64,000 nt of DNA, from contig NZ_JANXTI010000008.1 in assembly GCF_025352425.1 (NCBI RefSeq), positions 54,834 to 118,833 of the forward strand. Reading direction: 5' to 3'. The DNA comes from Flavobacterium sp. Lineage in GTDB: Bacteria; Bacteroidota; Bacteroidia; Flavobacteriales; Flavobacteriaceae. Shown piece by piece: positions 1-8,897 of the stretch; within the stretch, counting starts at the first letter, position 1, and each line of letters starts with the position of its first letter. A program made the translations under genes and the position numbers. Below the pieces are notes generated by a model. It ran no database searches. It saw nothing but the letters and a program-made list of their open reading frames with translations, and was not told where the DNA came from.

Positions 1-2943
1 ACTATATGTTCCGGGAGTTCCGTTAGCTTTTCGGTAACTGCGACGGGATCTAATTTAACATACCAATGGTTTAATGGAGCGACTACTATGACTAATGGTG
101 GTTCAGTTTCAGGAGCAACATCCGCAAGCTTAACAATAAATCCTATAAGCGCATCAAATGCTTCATCGAATTATAAATGTGTCGTTAGCGGAAGCTGTGC
201 TCCTAGTGTTACCTCAAATGATGCGCAACTCATAGTCAGTCCAAAGGCGGTTATTCCAACTCAAACCGTTACTACCTGTAGTCAAAGTGGATTTAGTCTT
301 ACACCTATTGACGGAGTTCCAAACGCGAGTACCGTTGTGCCATCGAACACTTTATATTCGTGGTCAGCACCGAGTGTTACCGGCGGAATGACGGGTGGCG
401 CTTTACAGAACGGACAAACTTCTATTGTCGGAACTTTAACCAATAATACCAACGTAAATCAAACAGCCACCTATACTGTTACACCTGCTTCCGGAATTTC
501 GCCAATTTGTAGCGGCTCATCGTTCACTGTAATTGTAACGGTAGAACCTAAACCATTTGTACAAAATGTAACTGCGACAGTTTGTACCGAAAACAGTTTA
601 ACTTTTACGCCAACAAATGGCAGTGGAAATATCATTCCAACTGGAACTTTATATTCATGGGGAATTCCTGTGGTTACAGGCGGAATTACGGGTGGAACAG
701 CTGGAAGTAATCAGGCTTCGGTTGTTCAGACTTTAACAAACCCTACAACTAGTGCGCAAACAGCGACTTATACCATAACTCCAACTTCTGGAAATTGTAA
801 TGGAAGTACATTCACCTTAACGGTTACTGTCAACCCAAAACCGACAACAACCGTAAATATAGCTACTCAAACAGCTTGTTCCGGAATTGCATTTTCAGCG
901 ATTGTTGTCGGCAATACTAATAACCTAGCTACGACTTATACCTGGACGCGAGATAATACTACTAATGTGTCCGGCACCACAAGTGGAACTTCGGGGGTAA
1001 TTGCTGCCGGTAGCACGTTTTCACTTTCTCAAATTTTGACCAATAATACCGCAATTGCGCAAAGTGTTATCTATACTTTCACTCCTACATCTAATGGTTG
1101 TGTCGGAAATCAAATTACATCTACCGTTATTGTTAATAATTCTTCTGTTGGCGGTACTGTTTCAAGTTCCTTACCGGGAGTTACTCCGGTTGTCAGAACC
1201 ATAACAGAATGTCACTTCGCTACCGGAACAGTTTATCTAACCGGTCATGTTGGCAATGTCGTACGTTGGGAATATAGTAGTAATGGAGGATCAATATGGG
1301 TGCCTATTGCAAACACGACTGCAAGCAATACTTACACAAACATTACACAGTCAACTATATTTAGAGCTGTGATACAAAATGGTGCTGCCTGTAATTTGGC
1401 TTATTCACTGGTAACAATGGTAAATGTTATTCCAAATATCAAACCCACGCCGGTAACTGCTACACCTCAGACTATTTGTGCTGGCGATTCATCAAATTTA
1501 TATTCAGAAAGTGGGTTTGCTACTAATGCGTTCATCGCAACGGGCGGTACATTTAGCAACTCTAATCCTGTTAACTGGTTAGTTGATGGCTGCGGGAATT
1601 GTTTAAATGCAAGTAACAACTCTACCGGCCCTTTTAGATTAAGTGCCAGCAACGGAGGTACCTATGCAGGTATTAATTATACGGCATCTGGTAAATTTGC
1701 TATCGCTAGCGGAAATTTTAACTCAATAATGCAAACGCCTATTTTCAGCACTTTGGGACTCTCATCTGGTACTTTAAGTTTCAATCATGCCTTTAATCTT
1801 CAAACCGGTGCATCCATATCGGTAGAGTTATCATTGGATGGCGGTGTAACCTATACAGTCGTATTAGCTCAATATTTGGGTGCAAGCACAAGAAGTCCGT
1901 ATAACGCTTTCCCGCTTGAAACTATTGATTTGAGCAATTATATTGGGCAAACAAATTTAAGAATTAGGTTTGTATATAATGGAAATGCCAATAGCTCCTG
2001 GGCGATCGACAATATTGATATCCCGGACGCTCCTTTAAATTTGACATCAGAATGGGTAGATTCCTCGACAGGGTTGGTAATAAGTACGACAGCAACTGCA
2101 GTAGTAAGTCCAACAATAACTACAACATACGCTATTACCTCTCACTTAAACGGATGTACAAGTACCGGCCCTAATGGAACTACTTATATAACAGTTACCG
2201 TCAATCAGCGGCCAACCGCCTCTATTGGCCCATCACAAACCATTTGTAACGGAGGAACGGCAACTTTTAGCGTGGCTTTAACCGGTGTCGCACCTTGGAG
2301 CGTAACCTATAGTAATGGAACCACTTCAACGACAGTAAATAATATCAATACGAATCCGTATGTATTTAGTATCTCAGGGATCACCGTTAATCAAACCTAT
2401 ACTATAACAGCTTTAAGCGACTCAAAATGTACTGCAAAACCGCAAGATTTGACTGGTTCAGCGGTGGTTACTACACTAAACGGCGTTGCAGGACTATGGA
2501 CAGGATTAGTAAGCAACGATTGGTTTGATTGTAAAAACTGGGCTGGCGGATTACCATCGGCAACCATAAATGCACAAATTCCTAACGGATTATCCCGATA
2601 TCCAATTGTTGACCCTTCAACTTCAAGCTATGCGTCATTGTATAGCGGTATCGCCAACGCACAGGACGTAATAATTGCCAATGCCGCATCAGTGACCATG
2701 GCGACCAGCTCGAATTTGTATGTTAGCAGGGATTGGAAAAACAGCGGTACTTTTACACCTGGACAAGGAACTGTTACCTTTAATAGTGCGACATTAAATC
2801 AGATTCAAGGGATTAATTCCGGAATTAAAACAAATGAAACTTTTTATAACTTAACATTAAACAATTCCAATAGTGCGATTGGGATTAGCATTGTTGACGG
2901 ATTTGAATTAACAGTTGCAAATAATTTATCTTTATTGAATTGA
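1..2943 (+). CDS. T9SS-exported PKD/Ig-like adhesin, 5'-truncated, upstream part of a frameshifted gene
   Basis: The frame is open from base 1, so the true start lies outside the window; the first ATG at 88 is internal. The visible 980 residues are a chain of Thr/Ser/Asn/Gly-rich beta-sandwich repeats of the PKD-like/Ig-like kind, each with a Cys near its start (CSGSSF, CTENSL, CSGIAF, CNGGTA) and ending in a TVTVNPKP-like linker. About residues 500-680 resemble a jelly-roll or MAM-like insert (FNHAFNLQTGASISVELSLDGG). The end (WTGLVSNDWFDCKNW) is typical of large flavobacterial surface proteins. The TGA at 2941 interrupts a region that continues naturally in the next frame, so this and the following entry are probably one gene. 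Role inferred: surface adhesion. Substrate unknown. Confidence 0.8.
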   Translation, partial: TICSGSSVSFSVTATGSNLTYQWFNGATTMTNGGSVSGATSASLTINPISASNASSNYKCVVSGSCAPSVTSNDAQLIVSPKAVIPTQTVTTCSQSGFSLTPIDGVPNASTVVPSNTLYSWSAPSVTGGMTGGALQNGQTSIVGTLTNNTNVNQTATYTVTPASGISPICSGSSFTVIVTVEPKPFVQNVTATVCTENSLTFTPTNGSGNIIPTGTLYSWGIPVVTGGITGGTAGSNQASVVQTLTNPTTSAQTATYTITPTSGNCNGSTFTLTVTVNPKPTTTVNIATQTACSGIAFSAIVVGNTNNLATTYTWTRDNTTNVSGTTSGTSGVIAAGSTFSLSQILTNNTAIAQSVIYTFTPTSNGCVGNQITSTVIVNNSSVGGTVSSSLPGVTPVVRTITECHFATGTVYLTGHVGNVVRWEYSSNGGSIWVPIANTTASNTYTNITQSTIFRAVIQNGAACNLAYSLVTMVNVIPNIKPTPVTATPQTICAGDSSNLYSESGFATNAFIATGGTFSNSNPVNWLVDGCGNCLNASNNSTGPFRLSASNGGTYAGINYTASGKFAIASGNFNSIMQTPIFSTLGLSSGTLSFNHAFNLQTGASISVELSLDGGVTYTVVLAQYLGASTRSPYNAFPLETIDLSNYIGQTNLRIRFVYNGNANSSWAIDNIDIPDAPLNLTSEWVDSSTGLVISTTATAVVSPTITTTYAITSHLNGCTSTGPNGTTYITVTVNQRPTASIGPSQTICNGGTATFSVALTGVAPWSVTYSNGTTSTTVNNINTNPYVFSISGITVNQTYTITALSDSKCTAKPQDLTGSAVVTTLNGVAGLWTGLVSNDWFDCKNWAGGLPSATINAQIPNGLSRYPIVDPSTSSYASLYSGIANAQDVIIANAASVTMATSSNLYVSRDWKNSGTFTPGQGTVTFNSATLNQIQGINSGIKTNETFYNLTLNNSNSAIGISIVDGFELTVANNLSLLN

Positions 2944-4568
2944 GTGGGGACTTAAGATTAGTTGGTGAGGCTCAAATTGTTCAAAACGGAACAGCAGCGA
3001 ATCCAACAACCGGAACCGGAAAGATTTTAAAAGACCAACAGGGTAACAGAAGTAGTTATCACTATAACTATTGGTCATCACCGGTTACTACCAACGGCAC
3101 TAATTATACTTTAAACGGTGTCTTAATGGACGGGACAGACTCAGCTACAAATCTATTTAATCCAAGTGCTATAACTTTTGGCGCGGGTGCTTATTTTGCA
3201 GATGGGGCAGTAACAAATCCTGTTAAACTTAGTATACGTTGGATGTATAAATATACAAGCGTCAGCACAGCTTATGCAGGATGGCAATATATTGGGAGTA
3301 CAGGAACCATTAATATCGGCGAAGGTTTCACAATGAAAGGAGTTACCGGAATTGCACCATTTACAACTCCGCAAAATTATGTTTTTGTTGGTAAACCGAA
3401 TAATGGGACTATTCCTTTGTCGATTTCTTTAAATCAAAGTTATCTAGTTGGAAATCCATATCCATCTGCATTAGACGCAGATGAATTTATTAAAGATAAC
3501 ATAAAAGATGGTGCCGGAAGAGCGGCTACAAATATTTTTAACGGGGCGTTATATTTTTGGGATCATTTTGGAGGACAAACTCATATTTTGACTCAATATA
3601 TCGGTGGCTATTCAAGTTATACATTAATGGGTGGAGTTGTAGCGATTTCAAACGATCCGTTGATAAATGCTAACGGCTCAATGGGAACTAAAGTCCCAAA
3701 ACGATACATTCCGGTAGCTCAAGGATTCTTTATTGGTACTGGCTCAAATTCAGCATTGACAGGAAATAATCCAGGTTTAAGTACGGCAGTTACTGGTGGC
3801 ACCATTAATTTTAAGAACAGTCAACGAACTTTCAAAATTGAATCAGCGAGCAATTCGGTATTTTTCAAGTCTGGCAATCAGATTCAAACAGCAAGTGACA
3901 CCATTGATACAAGACAAAAAATCAGATTATTGTATCAATCACCTTCTAATATATACCGACAAATTTTAGTAGGTGTTGATGAGAACGCTACCGATTATTT
4001 TGATGTAGGTTATGATGCTCCGATTATAGATGAAAATGCTGAAGATTTATATTGGAAAACTACCGATACCAAATTGACTATTCAGGGGGTTTCAAATTTT
4101 AATCTAGACCAAATAGTACCTCTAGGCCTAAAAACTTCTACAGCTGGTATATGCACAATTAAAATTGACACATTGGAAAACATCTCTGAAGATACTCAAT
4201 TATACATTCATGATGCAGAAACGGGAACGGATTATGATATTAAAAATGCCGACTTCAGTATTTCGTTACCTGTTGGCATATACAATGATCGATTTTCCCT
4301 TCGTTTCACGGGAAGTGCATTAGGGACAGACAATCCAAGTATTACAAACACTTTTGCTTCGATTTCCAGTCATGTAATAAGAATAGAATCGATTGAATTT
4401 ATTAAAGAAATCAGTCTTTATGATATAGCCGGAAAACTTATCAATACTTACTCTCCAACCGAGATTTCAAACCAATTTTCGGCCGCCTTCAATTATCCTA
4501 ATGGGGTTTACATTGCAAAAATTACTTTGGGCAATGATGTTGTAGTTACCAAAAAATTAATAAATTAA
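2940..4568 (+). CDS. C-terminal part of the same adhesin, with T9SS type A sorting domain
   Basis: This frame begins with a TTG that overlaps the stop of the preceding frame. It has no signal peptide, so it is unlikely to be an independent gene. Its first residues (LSGDLRLVGEAQIVQNG) are the usual continuation of the beta-helical segment ending the upstream frame (LTVANNLSLLN). The final 80 residues form a Por secretion/type A sorting domain: SLYDIAGKLINTYS, then NGVYIAKITLGN and a basic end, VVTKKLIN. The domain directs export through the T9SS and attachment at the cell surface. Adding one base near 2940 joins both parts into one long reading frame. A strong hairpin terminator follows 12 bases after the stop. 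Confidence 0.75.
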   Translation: MSGDLRLVGEAQIVQNGTAANPTTGTGKILKDQQGNRSSYHYNYWSSPVTTNGTNYTLNGVLMDGTDSATNLFNPSAITFGAGAYFADGAVTNPVKLSIRWMYKYTSVSTAYAGWQYIGSTGTINIGEGFTMKGVTGIAPFTTPQNYVFVGKPNNGTIPLSISLNQSYLVGNPYPSALDADEFIKDNIKDGAGRAATNIFNGALYFWDHFGGQTHILTQYIGGYSSYTLMGGVVAISNDPLINANGSMGTKVPKRYIPVAQGFFIGTGSNSALTGNNPGLSTAVTGGTINFKNSQRTFKIESASNSVFFKSGNQIQTASDTIDTRQKIRLLYQSPSNIYRQILVGVDENATDYFDVGYDAPIIDENAEDLYWKTTDTKLTIQGVSNFNLDQIVPLGLKTSTAGICTIKIDTLENISEDTQLYIHDAETGTDYDIKNADFSISLPVGIYNDRFSLRFTGSALGTDNPSITNTFASISSHVIRIESIEFIKEISLYDIAGKLINTYSPTEISNQFSAAFNYPNGVYIAKITLGNDVVVTKKLIN

Positions 4569-4580
4569 TTATAAATAAAA

Positions 4581-4607
4581 AATCCCGCTTTAATCGGGAT
4601 TTTTTAT
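4581..4607. terminator. Bidirectional intrinsic terminator
   Basis: The stem AATCCCG / CGGGATT has a short CTTTAAT-like loop. It is flanked by an A-run on the left and a T-run on the right, so it can serve the adhesin on the plus strand and obgE on the minus strand. Confidence 0.85.
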
Positions 4608-4608
4608 T

Positions 4609-5643
4609 TTATAAACCATGACTGTTTTCTGGTTCTTCAGTGTCAACATTGAGCATTTCCCAAAGTTTATCCTTTAGTTCTGTCAATCCTTGCTGTGCCA
4701 CGGAAGAGATAAACATAAACGGAATTCCTTTAATTTCCTTTTTGAGTTGCGCTTTAAGTTCGGCTTTTAATTCCTCATCAAGCATATCACATTTTGAAAC
4801 AACAAGCAATTTATCCTTGTCTAACATTTCCGGATTGTAACGACGTAATTCATCCAAAAGGATTTCGTATTCTTTTTTGATATCATCGGCATCCGCAGGG
4901 ACCAAAAATAATAACGTTGAATTTCGTTCAATATGACGCAAAAAATAGTGTCCCAATCCTTTCCCCTCAGCTGCGCCTTCAATAATTCCGGGAATGTCAG
5001 CCATAATGAACGATTTAAATTCACGATAGGCAACAATTCCCAAATTAGGTTTTAAAGTTGTAAAAGGATAATCGGCAATTTTTGGCTTAGCCGATGTCAA
5101 CACAGAAAGCAAAGTCGATTTACCGGCATTTGGAAAACCTACTAAACCAACATCTGCTAAAACTTTCAACTCCAGGACAATATCCCATTCTTCCGGTGGC
5201 ATACCCGGTTGCGCATAACGAGGCGTTTGATTGGTGGAACTTCTGAAATTCCAGTTACCCAATCCACCTTTTCCTCCTTTGGCCAAAATTCTTTCTTCAC
5301 CATTTTCGGTTATTTCAAATAATATTTCATCGGTTTCCTTATCGCGAACTACCGTTCCTAAAGGAACTTCAATCGTAATGTCTTCGCCATCATGACCTGT
5401 ACTTCTTGAACTTCCGCCATCACCACCATGACCTGCTTTGACATGGCGGGCGAACTTTAAGTGAAACAGCGTCCAGAGGCTCTTGTTTCCTTTCAAAATT
5501 ACGTGACCACCGCGACCGCCATCACCACCATCAGGACCACCTTTTTCAATAAATTTTTCTCTGTGCAGATGCGAAGAACCCTTTCCTCCTTTTCCGGAAG
5601 AAACATATATTTTTACGTAGTCTACGAAGTTTCCTTCTGTCAT
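4609..5643 (-). CDS. obgE: GTPase Obg
   Basis: Ribosome-associated GTPase involved in late 50S assembly and stress control. The N-terminal Obg fold is glycine-rich ([33 protein letters not shown], residues 18-80). The G domain follows: G1 GFPNAGKST (169-177), the TT of switch I (195-196), G3 DIPG (216-219), G4 as SKCD (283-286) instead of the canonical NKxD, and G5 SSVA (313-316). The protein ends at 344 residues, so the variable OCT domain of longer Obg proteins is absent, as is common in Bacteroidota. It lies 7 bases downstream of the CNNM gene and is probably co-transcribed with it. Confidence 0.95.
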   Translation of the reverse strand: MTEGNFVDYVKIYVSSGKGGKGSSHLHREKFIEKGGPDGGDGGRGGHVILKGNKSLWTLFHLKFARHVKAGHGGDGGSSRSTGHDGEDITIEVPLGTVVRDKETDEILFEITENGEERILAKGGKGGLGNWNFRSSTNQTPRYAQPGMPPEEWDIVLELKVLADVGLVGFPNAGKSTLLSVLTSAKPKIADYPFTTLKPNLGIVAYREFKSFIMADIPGIIEGAAEGKGLGHYFLRHIERNSTLLFLVPADADDIKKEYEILLDELRRYNPEMLDKDKLLVVSKCDMLDEELKAELKAQLKKEIKGIPFMFISSVAQQGLTELKDKLWEMLNVDTEEPENSHGL

Positions 5644-5650
5644 GTTTTCT

Positions 5651-6925
5651 TTATTCTTTTAACGTTTTTACCAGCACTTTATCAATCTTAACACCATCCA
5701 TGTCTATGACTTCCAATTCTAATTTGTTCCAAATTACTGTTTCTCCCGTTGTTGGTATTTTTCCCATTTCGGTCATAATTAATCCGCTAACAGTTGTTAC
5801 TTCATAATCATTGGTCAACTCATCCATATCAAAATACGTCAGGAAATCATGTAATGAATACAGTCCATCTACCAACCAGGTTCCGTCTTGGCGCGCTATC
5901 AATTGGTACTCATCTTCATCAAAATCGGCGGCGTCACCAACTAAAGCTTCCAAGATATCGTTTAACGTAATTATTCCTTGAAATACACCGTATTCATCAG
6001 TAACTAAGGCATAATGTACTTTCGATTTCTTGAAATTCTCCAACGCTTTGTAGGCCGAAGTATGCTCAATCAAATAAACCGGTGTTTTGGTAATAGATTT
6101 CAAATTGAATGTGCCTTTTTCAAAACTTGCAAACAAATCTTTCAGTAAAACGACACCTTCAACATCATCCATATTGTCTTTGCAAACGGGATATATCGAG
6201 TGCAATTCTTCCAAAACTTTAGCTTTCAACTCTTCGATCGAATCTTCAAGTGAAAGATAGACAATCGACTGTCGGTGCGTCATTAACGAATTGATTTTTC
6301 TATCGCCAATATGAAAAACGCGCTCCACTATGTCCTGTTCTATTTCCTGCACTTCGCCACTTTCTGTACTTTCCTTGATGATGGCCTTAATTTCTTCCTC
6401 AGTTACTTTTCCGTCAGCTGAAGGTTTTATTTTCAGGATTTTCAGAATTCCTTCGGTTGAAATAGTTAACAACCAAATAAATGGCATTGTTACAATTGAA
6501 ACCATTTTCATCGGAAGTGCTACCGCTTTGGCAATGGTTTCTGGATAATTCAGTCCAATTCTTTTTGGTAATAATTCTCCTAATACTAAAGAGAAGAAGG
6601 TCAAAATCACTACCACTATCCCAACGGCAATAGTATGTCCGTAAGGTTTTAATACTGAAAATCCTTCTACAACTACTTGAGTGTCCTGAGTAATTTTATT
6701 TCCCGAAAATATACCTGTTAAAATACTAATCAACGTTATTCCTATCTGAACCGTGGAAAGCAATTTATTGGGTGCATTGAGTAAATCCAATGCTGTTTTG
6801 GCGCCTTTGTTTCCTTTTTTCGCAGCTGTTTCCAATCGATTTCTACGCGCCGATATCAATGCAATTTCCGACATGGAAAAAACGCCGTTGAGCAGGATTA
6901 AAAAGAGTATGATTAGTATTTCCAT
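5651..6925 (-). CDS. CNNM/CorC-HlyC family membrane protein with CBS pair
   Basis: Haemolysin-like (TlyC/CorC) transporter-type protein of 424 residues. The N-terminal CNNM (DUF21) domain has about four hydrophobic segments (residues 1-20, 55-75, 98-120, 135-157) and the family motif [16 protein letters not shown] tandem CBS pair follows (about 205-330, with HSIYPVCKD and [21 protein letters not shown]), then a C-terminal CorC_HlyC domain (345-420, [12 protein letters not shown]). Related proteins are linked to Mg2+ or Co2+ efflux; the substrate here is unknown. GldE of gliding bacteria belongs to the same superfamily, but nothing here marks this gene as gldE. It sits between adk and obgE on the same strand. 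Confidence 0.88.
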   Translation of the reverse strand: MEILIILFLILLNGVFSMSEIALISARRNRLETAAKKGNKGAKTALDLLNAPNKLLSTVQIGITLISILTGIFSGNKITQDTQVVVEGFSVLKPYGHTIAVGIVVVILTFFSLVLGELLPKRIGLNYPETIAKAVALPMKMVSIVTMPFIWLLTISTEGILKILKIKPSADGKVTEEEIKAIIKESTESGEVQEIEQDIVERVFHIGDRKINSLMTHRQSIVYLSLEDSIEELKAKVLEELHSIYPVCKDNMDDVEGVVLLKDLFASFEKGTFNLKSITKTPVYLIEHTSAYKALENFKKSKVHYALVTDEYGVFQGIITLNDILEALVGDAADFDEDEYQLIARQDGTWLVDGLYSLHDFLTYFDMDELTNDYEVTTVSGLIMTEMGKIPTTGETVIWNKLELEVIDMDGVKIDKVLVKTLKE

Positions 6926-6944
6926 TTTGAGTTATAAGCTATAA

Positions 6945-6990
6945 ATTATGACCCGAGCCAAGGGCGAATTGAGCGAAGCTAGTTGTAATA
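6945..6990. repeat. Intergenic palindromic repeat, copy between adk and the CNNM gene
   Basis: The gap holds cccgagccaagggcgaattg followed by agcgaagc. The gap upstream of adk (about 7618-7650) carries a related sequence in the opposite orientation, with gcctcggg at its end. Both are bordered by ATTATAA/TTATGA-type A/T blocks. This looks like a dispersed intergenic element present twice around adk. Confidence 0.45.
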
Positions 6991-7009
6991 ACCAATAACA
7001 AAAAAAAAA

Positions 7010-7582
7010 TTAAAATTTATCGAAAACGTTAGTCAAACGCGCTGTTACTTCCGCAATTGTTCCAATTCCGTCCACCACGTGAAACTTGCCTTGTCCTTCA
7101 TAATAGTGCATTAAAGGAGCTGTTTTTTGGTTGTATTCATCGTAACGGTTTCTTATTTTTCCTTCGTCCTGATCGTCTGGTCTGCCTGAAGTTTTTCCTC
7201 TTTCCAACAAACGTGCGACTAAAATATTATCATCAGCTTCCAACGCTACAGTAGCTGTAACACTTTGGTTTTTTGTTTCCAAAAAAGTATCCAAAGCGGC
7301 TGCCTGCGCCAATGTTCTTGGAAAACCATCAAATAGAAAACCTGCTGATTGCGGATTTTTGTCCACTTCGCTTTGCAACATTTGAATGGTTACTTCATCG
7401 GGAACTAAATCGCCTTTGTCCATAAAAGTCTTGGCAAGTTGACCCAATTCAGTATTATTTTTAATATTATATCTAAAAATATCGCCTGTTGAAAGATGTG
7501 TCAAATTGTATTTTTCTTTTAAAAATTCAGCTTGTGTGCCTTTTCCTGCACCTGGTTTTCCGAAAAGAACGATGTTAATCAT
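7010..7582 (-). CDS. adk: Adenylate kinase
   Basis: Catalyses ATP + AMP <-> 2 ADP in the cytosol. The P-loop GKPGAGKGTQ lies at residues 8-17. The NMP-binding region (LSTGDIFRYNI) and FLFDGFPRTLAQA are standard adenylate kinase signatures. The LID segment (RGKTSGRPDDQDEGKIRNR) is the short form without zinc-binding cysteines. At 190 residues it is the normal length for this subtype. In some flavobacteria Hpt and Adk are fused; here they are separate neighbours with a 76-base gap. Confidence 0.96.
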   Translation of the reverse strand: MINIVLFGKPGAGKGTQAEFLKEKYNLTHLSTGDIFRYNIKNNTELGQLAKTFMDKGDLVPDEVTIQMLQSEVDKNPQSAGFLFDGFPRTLAQAAALDTFLETKNQSVTATVALEADDNILVARLLERGKTSGRPDDQDEGKIRNRYDEYNQKTAPLMHYYEGQGKFHVVDGIGTIAEVTARLTNVFDKF

Positions 7583-7609
7583 TTTAAATAATTATGAGTT
7601 ATGAATTAT

Positions 7610-7655
7610 AATTTATTCCGCTGCGCTCCATACAATTCGGCTGTGCCTCGGGTTT
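7610..7655. repeat. Intergenic palindromic repeat, copy between hpt and adk
   Basis: The sequence cgctgcgctccatacaattc followed by ggctgtgcctcggg is an inverted relative of the element at 6945-6990. It lies beside an A/T block of the form ATTATGAGTTATGAATTATAA. Confidence 0.4.
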
Positions 7656-7658
7656 GAG

Positions 7659-8189
7659 TTATTTCGCTAATTGATAGATGTCTGGTAAATTCCTTCCCAA
7701 TCCATCATAGTCTAAACCGTAGCCAACAATGAACTTATTCGGAATTCTGATACCTACATAATCAATTTTAATGTCTTTTTTATAAGCTTCCGGTTTAAAG
7801 AAAAGGGTTGCGATTTTTAAATGCTTTACTTTTTTTTGCTTAAAAATAGCTTTCAATTCTTCAACCGTATTTCCGGTATCAACAATATCCTCTACAACAA
7901 CCACTGTTCTTCCCTCTAAATCCTGATTTAGTCCAATCAATTGCTTTACATCATTGGTGGTTGATGTTCCTTCATACGAAGCCATTTTCACAAAACTCAC
8001 TTCACACATACCGCGATATTGTTTCATCAAATCGCTCATCACCATAAAAGCGCCATTCAAAACACCAATAAAAACAGGCACTTCGTCAAAAAAATCATCA
8101 TCCATTTGTTTAGCCATATTCTTGATTGCAAAATCAATTTCTTCTGAAGAAATGAATGGTTCGAACGTTTTATCGTGGAGGTGTATCAT
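7659..8189 (-). CDS. hpt: Hypoxanthine phosphoribosyltransferase
   Basis: Purine salvage enzyme that converts hypoxanthine or guanine plus PRPP to IMP or GMP. The PRPP-binding loop VVVVEDIVDTGNTVEEL is at residues 96-112, with GVLNGAFMVMSDL and VKMASYEGTSTT upstream and YVGIRIPNKFIVGYGLDYDG downstream. Its length of 176 residues is typical. On the minus strand TATCTTTG (8215-8222) lies 25 bases upstream of the start and is a plausible -7 element, so this gene probably heads the hpt-adk-CNNM-obgE transcript. Confidence 0.94.
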   Translation of the reverse strand: MIHLHDKTFEPFISSEEIDFAIKNMAKQMDDDFFDEVPVFIGVLNGAFMVMSDLMKQYRGMCEVSFVKMASYEGTSTTNDVKQLIGLNQDLEGRTVVVVEDIVDTGNTVEELKAIFKQKKVKHLKIATLFFKPEAYKKDIKIDYVGIRIPNKFIVGYGLDYDGLGRNLPDIYQLAK

Positions 8190-8214
8190 ATGGTTTGGAT
8201 TTTTAAATAAGCTG

Positions 8215-8222
8215 CAAAGATA
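8215..8222 (-). promoter_or_regulatory. Candidate -7 element for hpt
   Basis: TATCTTTG on the minus strand matches the Bacteroidota TAnnTTTG box. No clear -33 TTTG was found at the expected spacing. Confidence 0.4.
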
Positions 8223-8294
8223 AGAAGTTGAATGTTAGAAGTTAGACCTTGGAAGTGAAAATGTTAAATAAAATGTATTTTTTATATTTACAAA

Positions 8295-8831
8295 ATGGAT
8301 ACAACTTTTTTTAACCGAATCAGTAAAAGCAACGCTAGTACCAATTCCCGAAATGGTATTAGGGATTTTGTTATCGAAAATCCGGATTACATGAAGGATT
8401 TGGTAGCATTTGCAACAGATTTAACCAATAAAAATCAGTACAAAGCTGTTTGGATTATCGAAATGCTTGTGGAAACACATGCCGAAATGCTTATTCCTTT
8501 TGTTGATGTAATTTGCGCTACCATTTCAAAATACAAGCACGAATCCGCCATCAGAGGAATGTCAAGAACCGCTTTCTTTCTAAGTACTTCCAAATCAATT
8601 CACTTAACAGAAACCCAACAGGAAAAATTAATTGAAATTTGTCTGGATTGGCTTATTGGCAATGCCAAAATTGCTCCAAAGGTTTACGCTATGTATACTT
8701 TGAGTCATTATACCAAGCAGCACGATTGGGTAAAAGAGGAATTGCAGAATATTATCAATAAAGATTTTGCCAAGCAATCTGCGGGATATAAAGCTGCCGC
8801 CAGAGAAGTTTTACTTCAACTATCCAAATGA
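8295..8831 (+). CDS. Conserved alpha-helical protein of unknown function
   Basis: The 178-residue protein has no signal peptide or membrane segment. The sequence is a run of amphipathic helices (DYMKDLVAFATDL, QYKAVWIIEMLVE, HAEMLIPFVDVIC, KVYAMYTLSHYT, GYKAAAREVLLQL), suggesting a HEAT-like helical solenoid. From memory, homologues beside purK in flavobacteria are sometimes labelled adenylosuccinate lyase; none of that enzyme's signatures is present and the protein is far too short, so I do not adopt the name. Its position before purK and purE hints at a link to purine genes, but its function is unknown. Confidence 0.75.
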   Translation: MDTTFFNRISKSNASTNSRNGIRDFVIENPDYMKDLVAFATDLTNKNQYKAVWIIEMLVETHAEMLIPFVDVICATISKYKHESAIRGMSRTAFFLSTSKSIHLTETQQEKLIEICLDWLIGNAKIAPKVYAMYTLSHYTKQHDWVKEELQNIINKDFAKQSAGYKAAAREVLLQLSK

Positions 8832-8849
8832 TTTTTGGATTTGAAATAC

Positions 8850-8857
8850 TATCTTTG
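8850..8857 (+). promoter_or_regulatory. Candidate -7 element for purK
   Basis: TATCTTTG matches TAnnTTTG and lies 40 bases before the purK start, leaving a leader that contains the palindrome at 8868-8883. No good -33 box was seen. Confidence 0.4.
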
Positions 8858-8867
8858 TGCCAATCTA

Positions 8868-8883
8868 CCTGTCGGCAGACAGG
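8868..8883. repeat. Short palindrome in the purK leader
   Basis: CCTGTC GGCA GACAGG is a perfect 6-bp stem with a 4-base loop, 14 bases before the purK start. It resembles the cctgcctgccggcaggcagg palindrome at 63828-63848. It is not followed by a T-run, so it is not a typical terminator. Confidence 0.55.
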
Positions 8884-8897
8884 CAACATACGACTAA

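Noticed and set aside
8295..8831. Adenylosuccinate lyase
   Set aside because: Far too short and without the lyase signature; it is a helical repeat-like protein.
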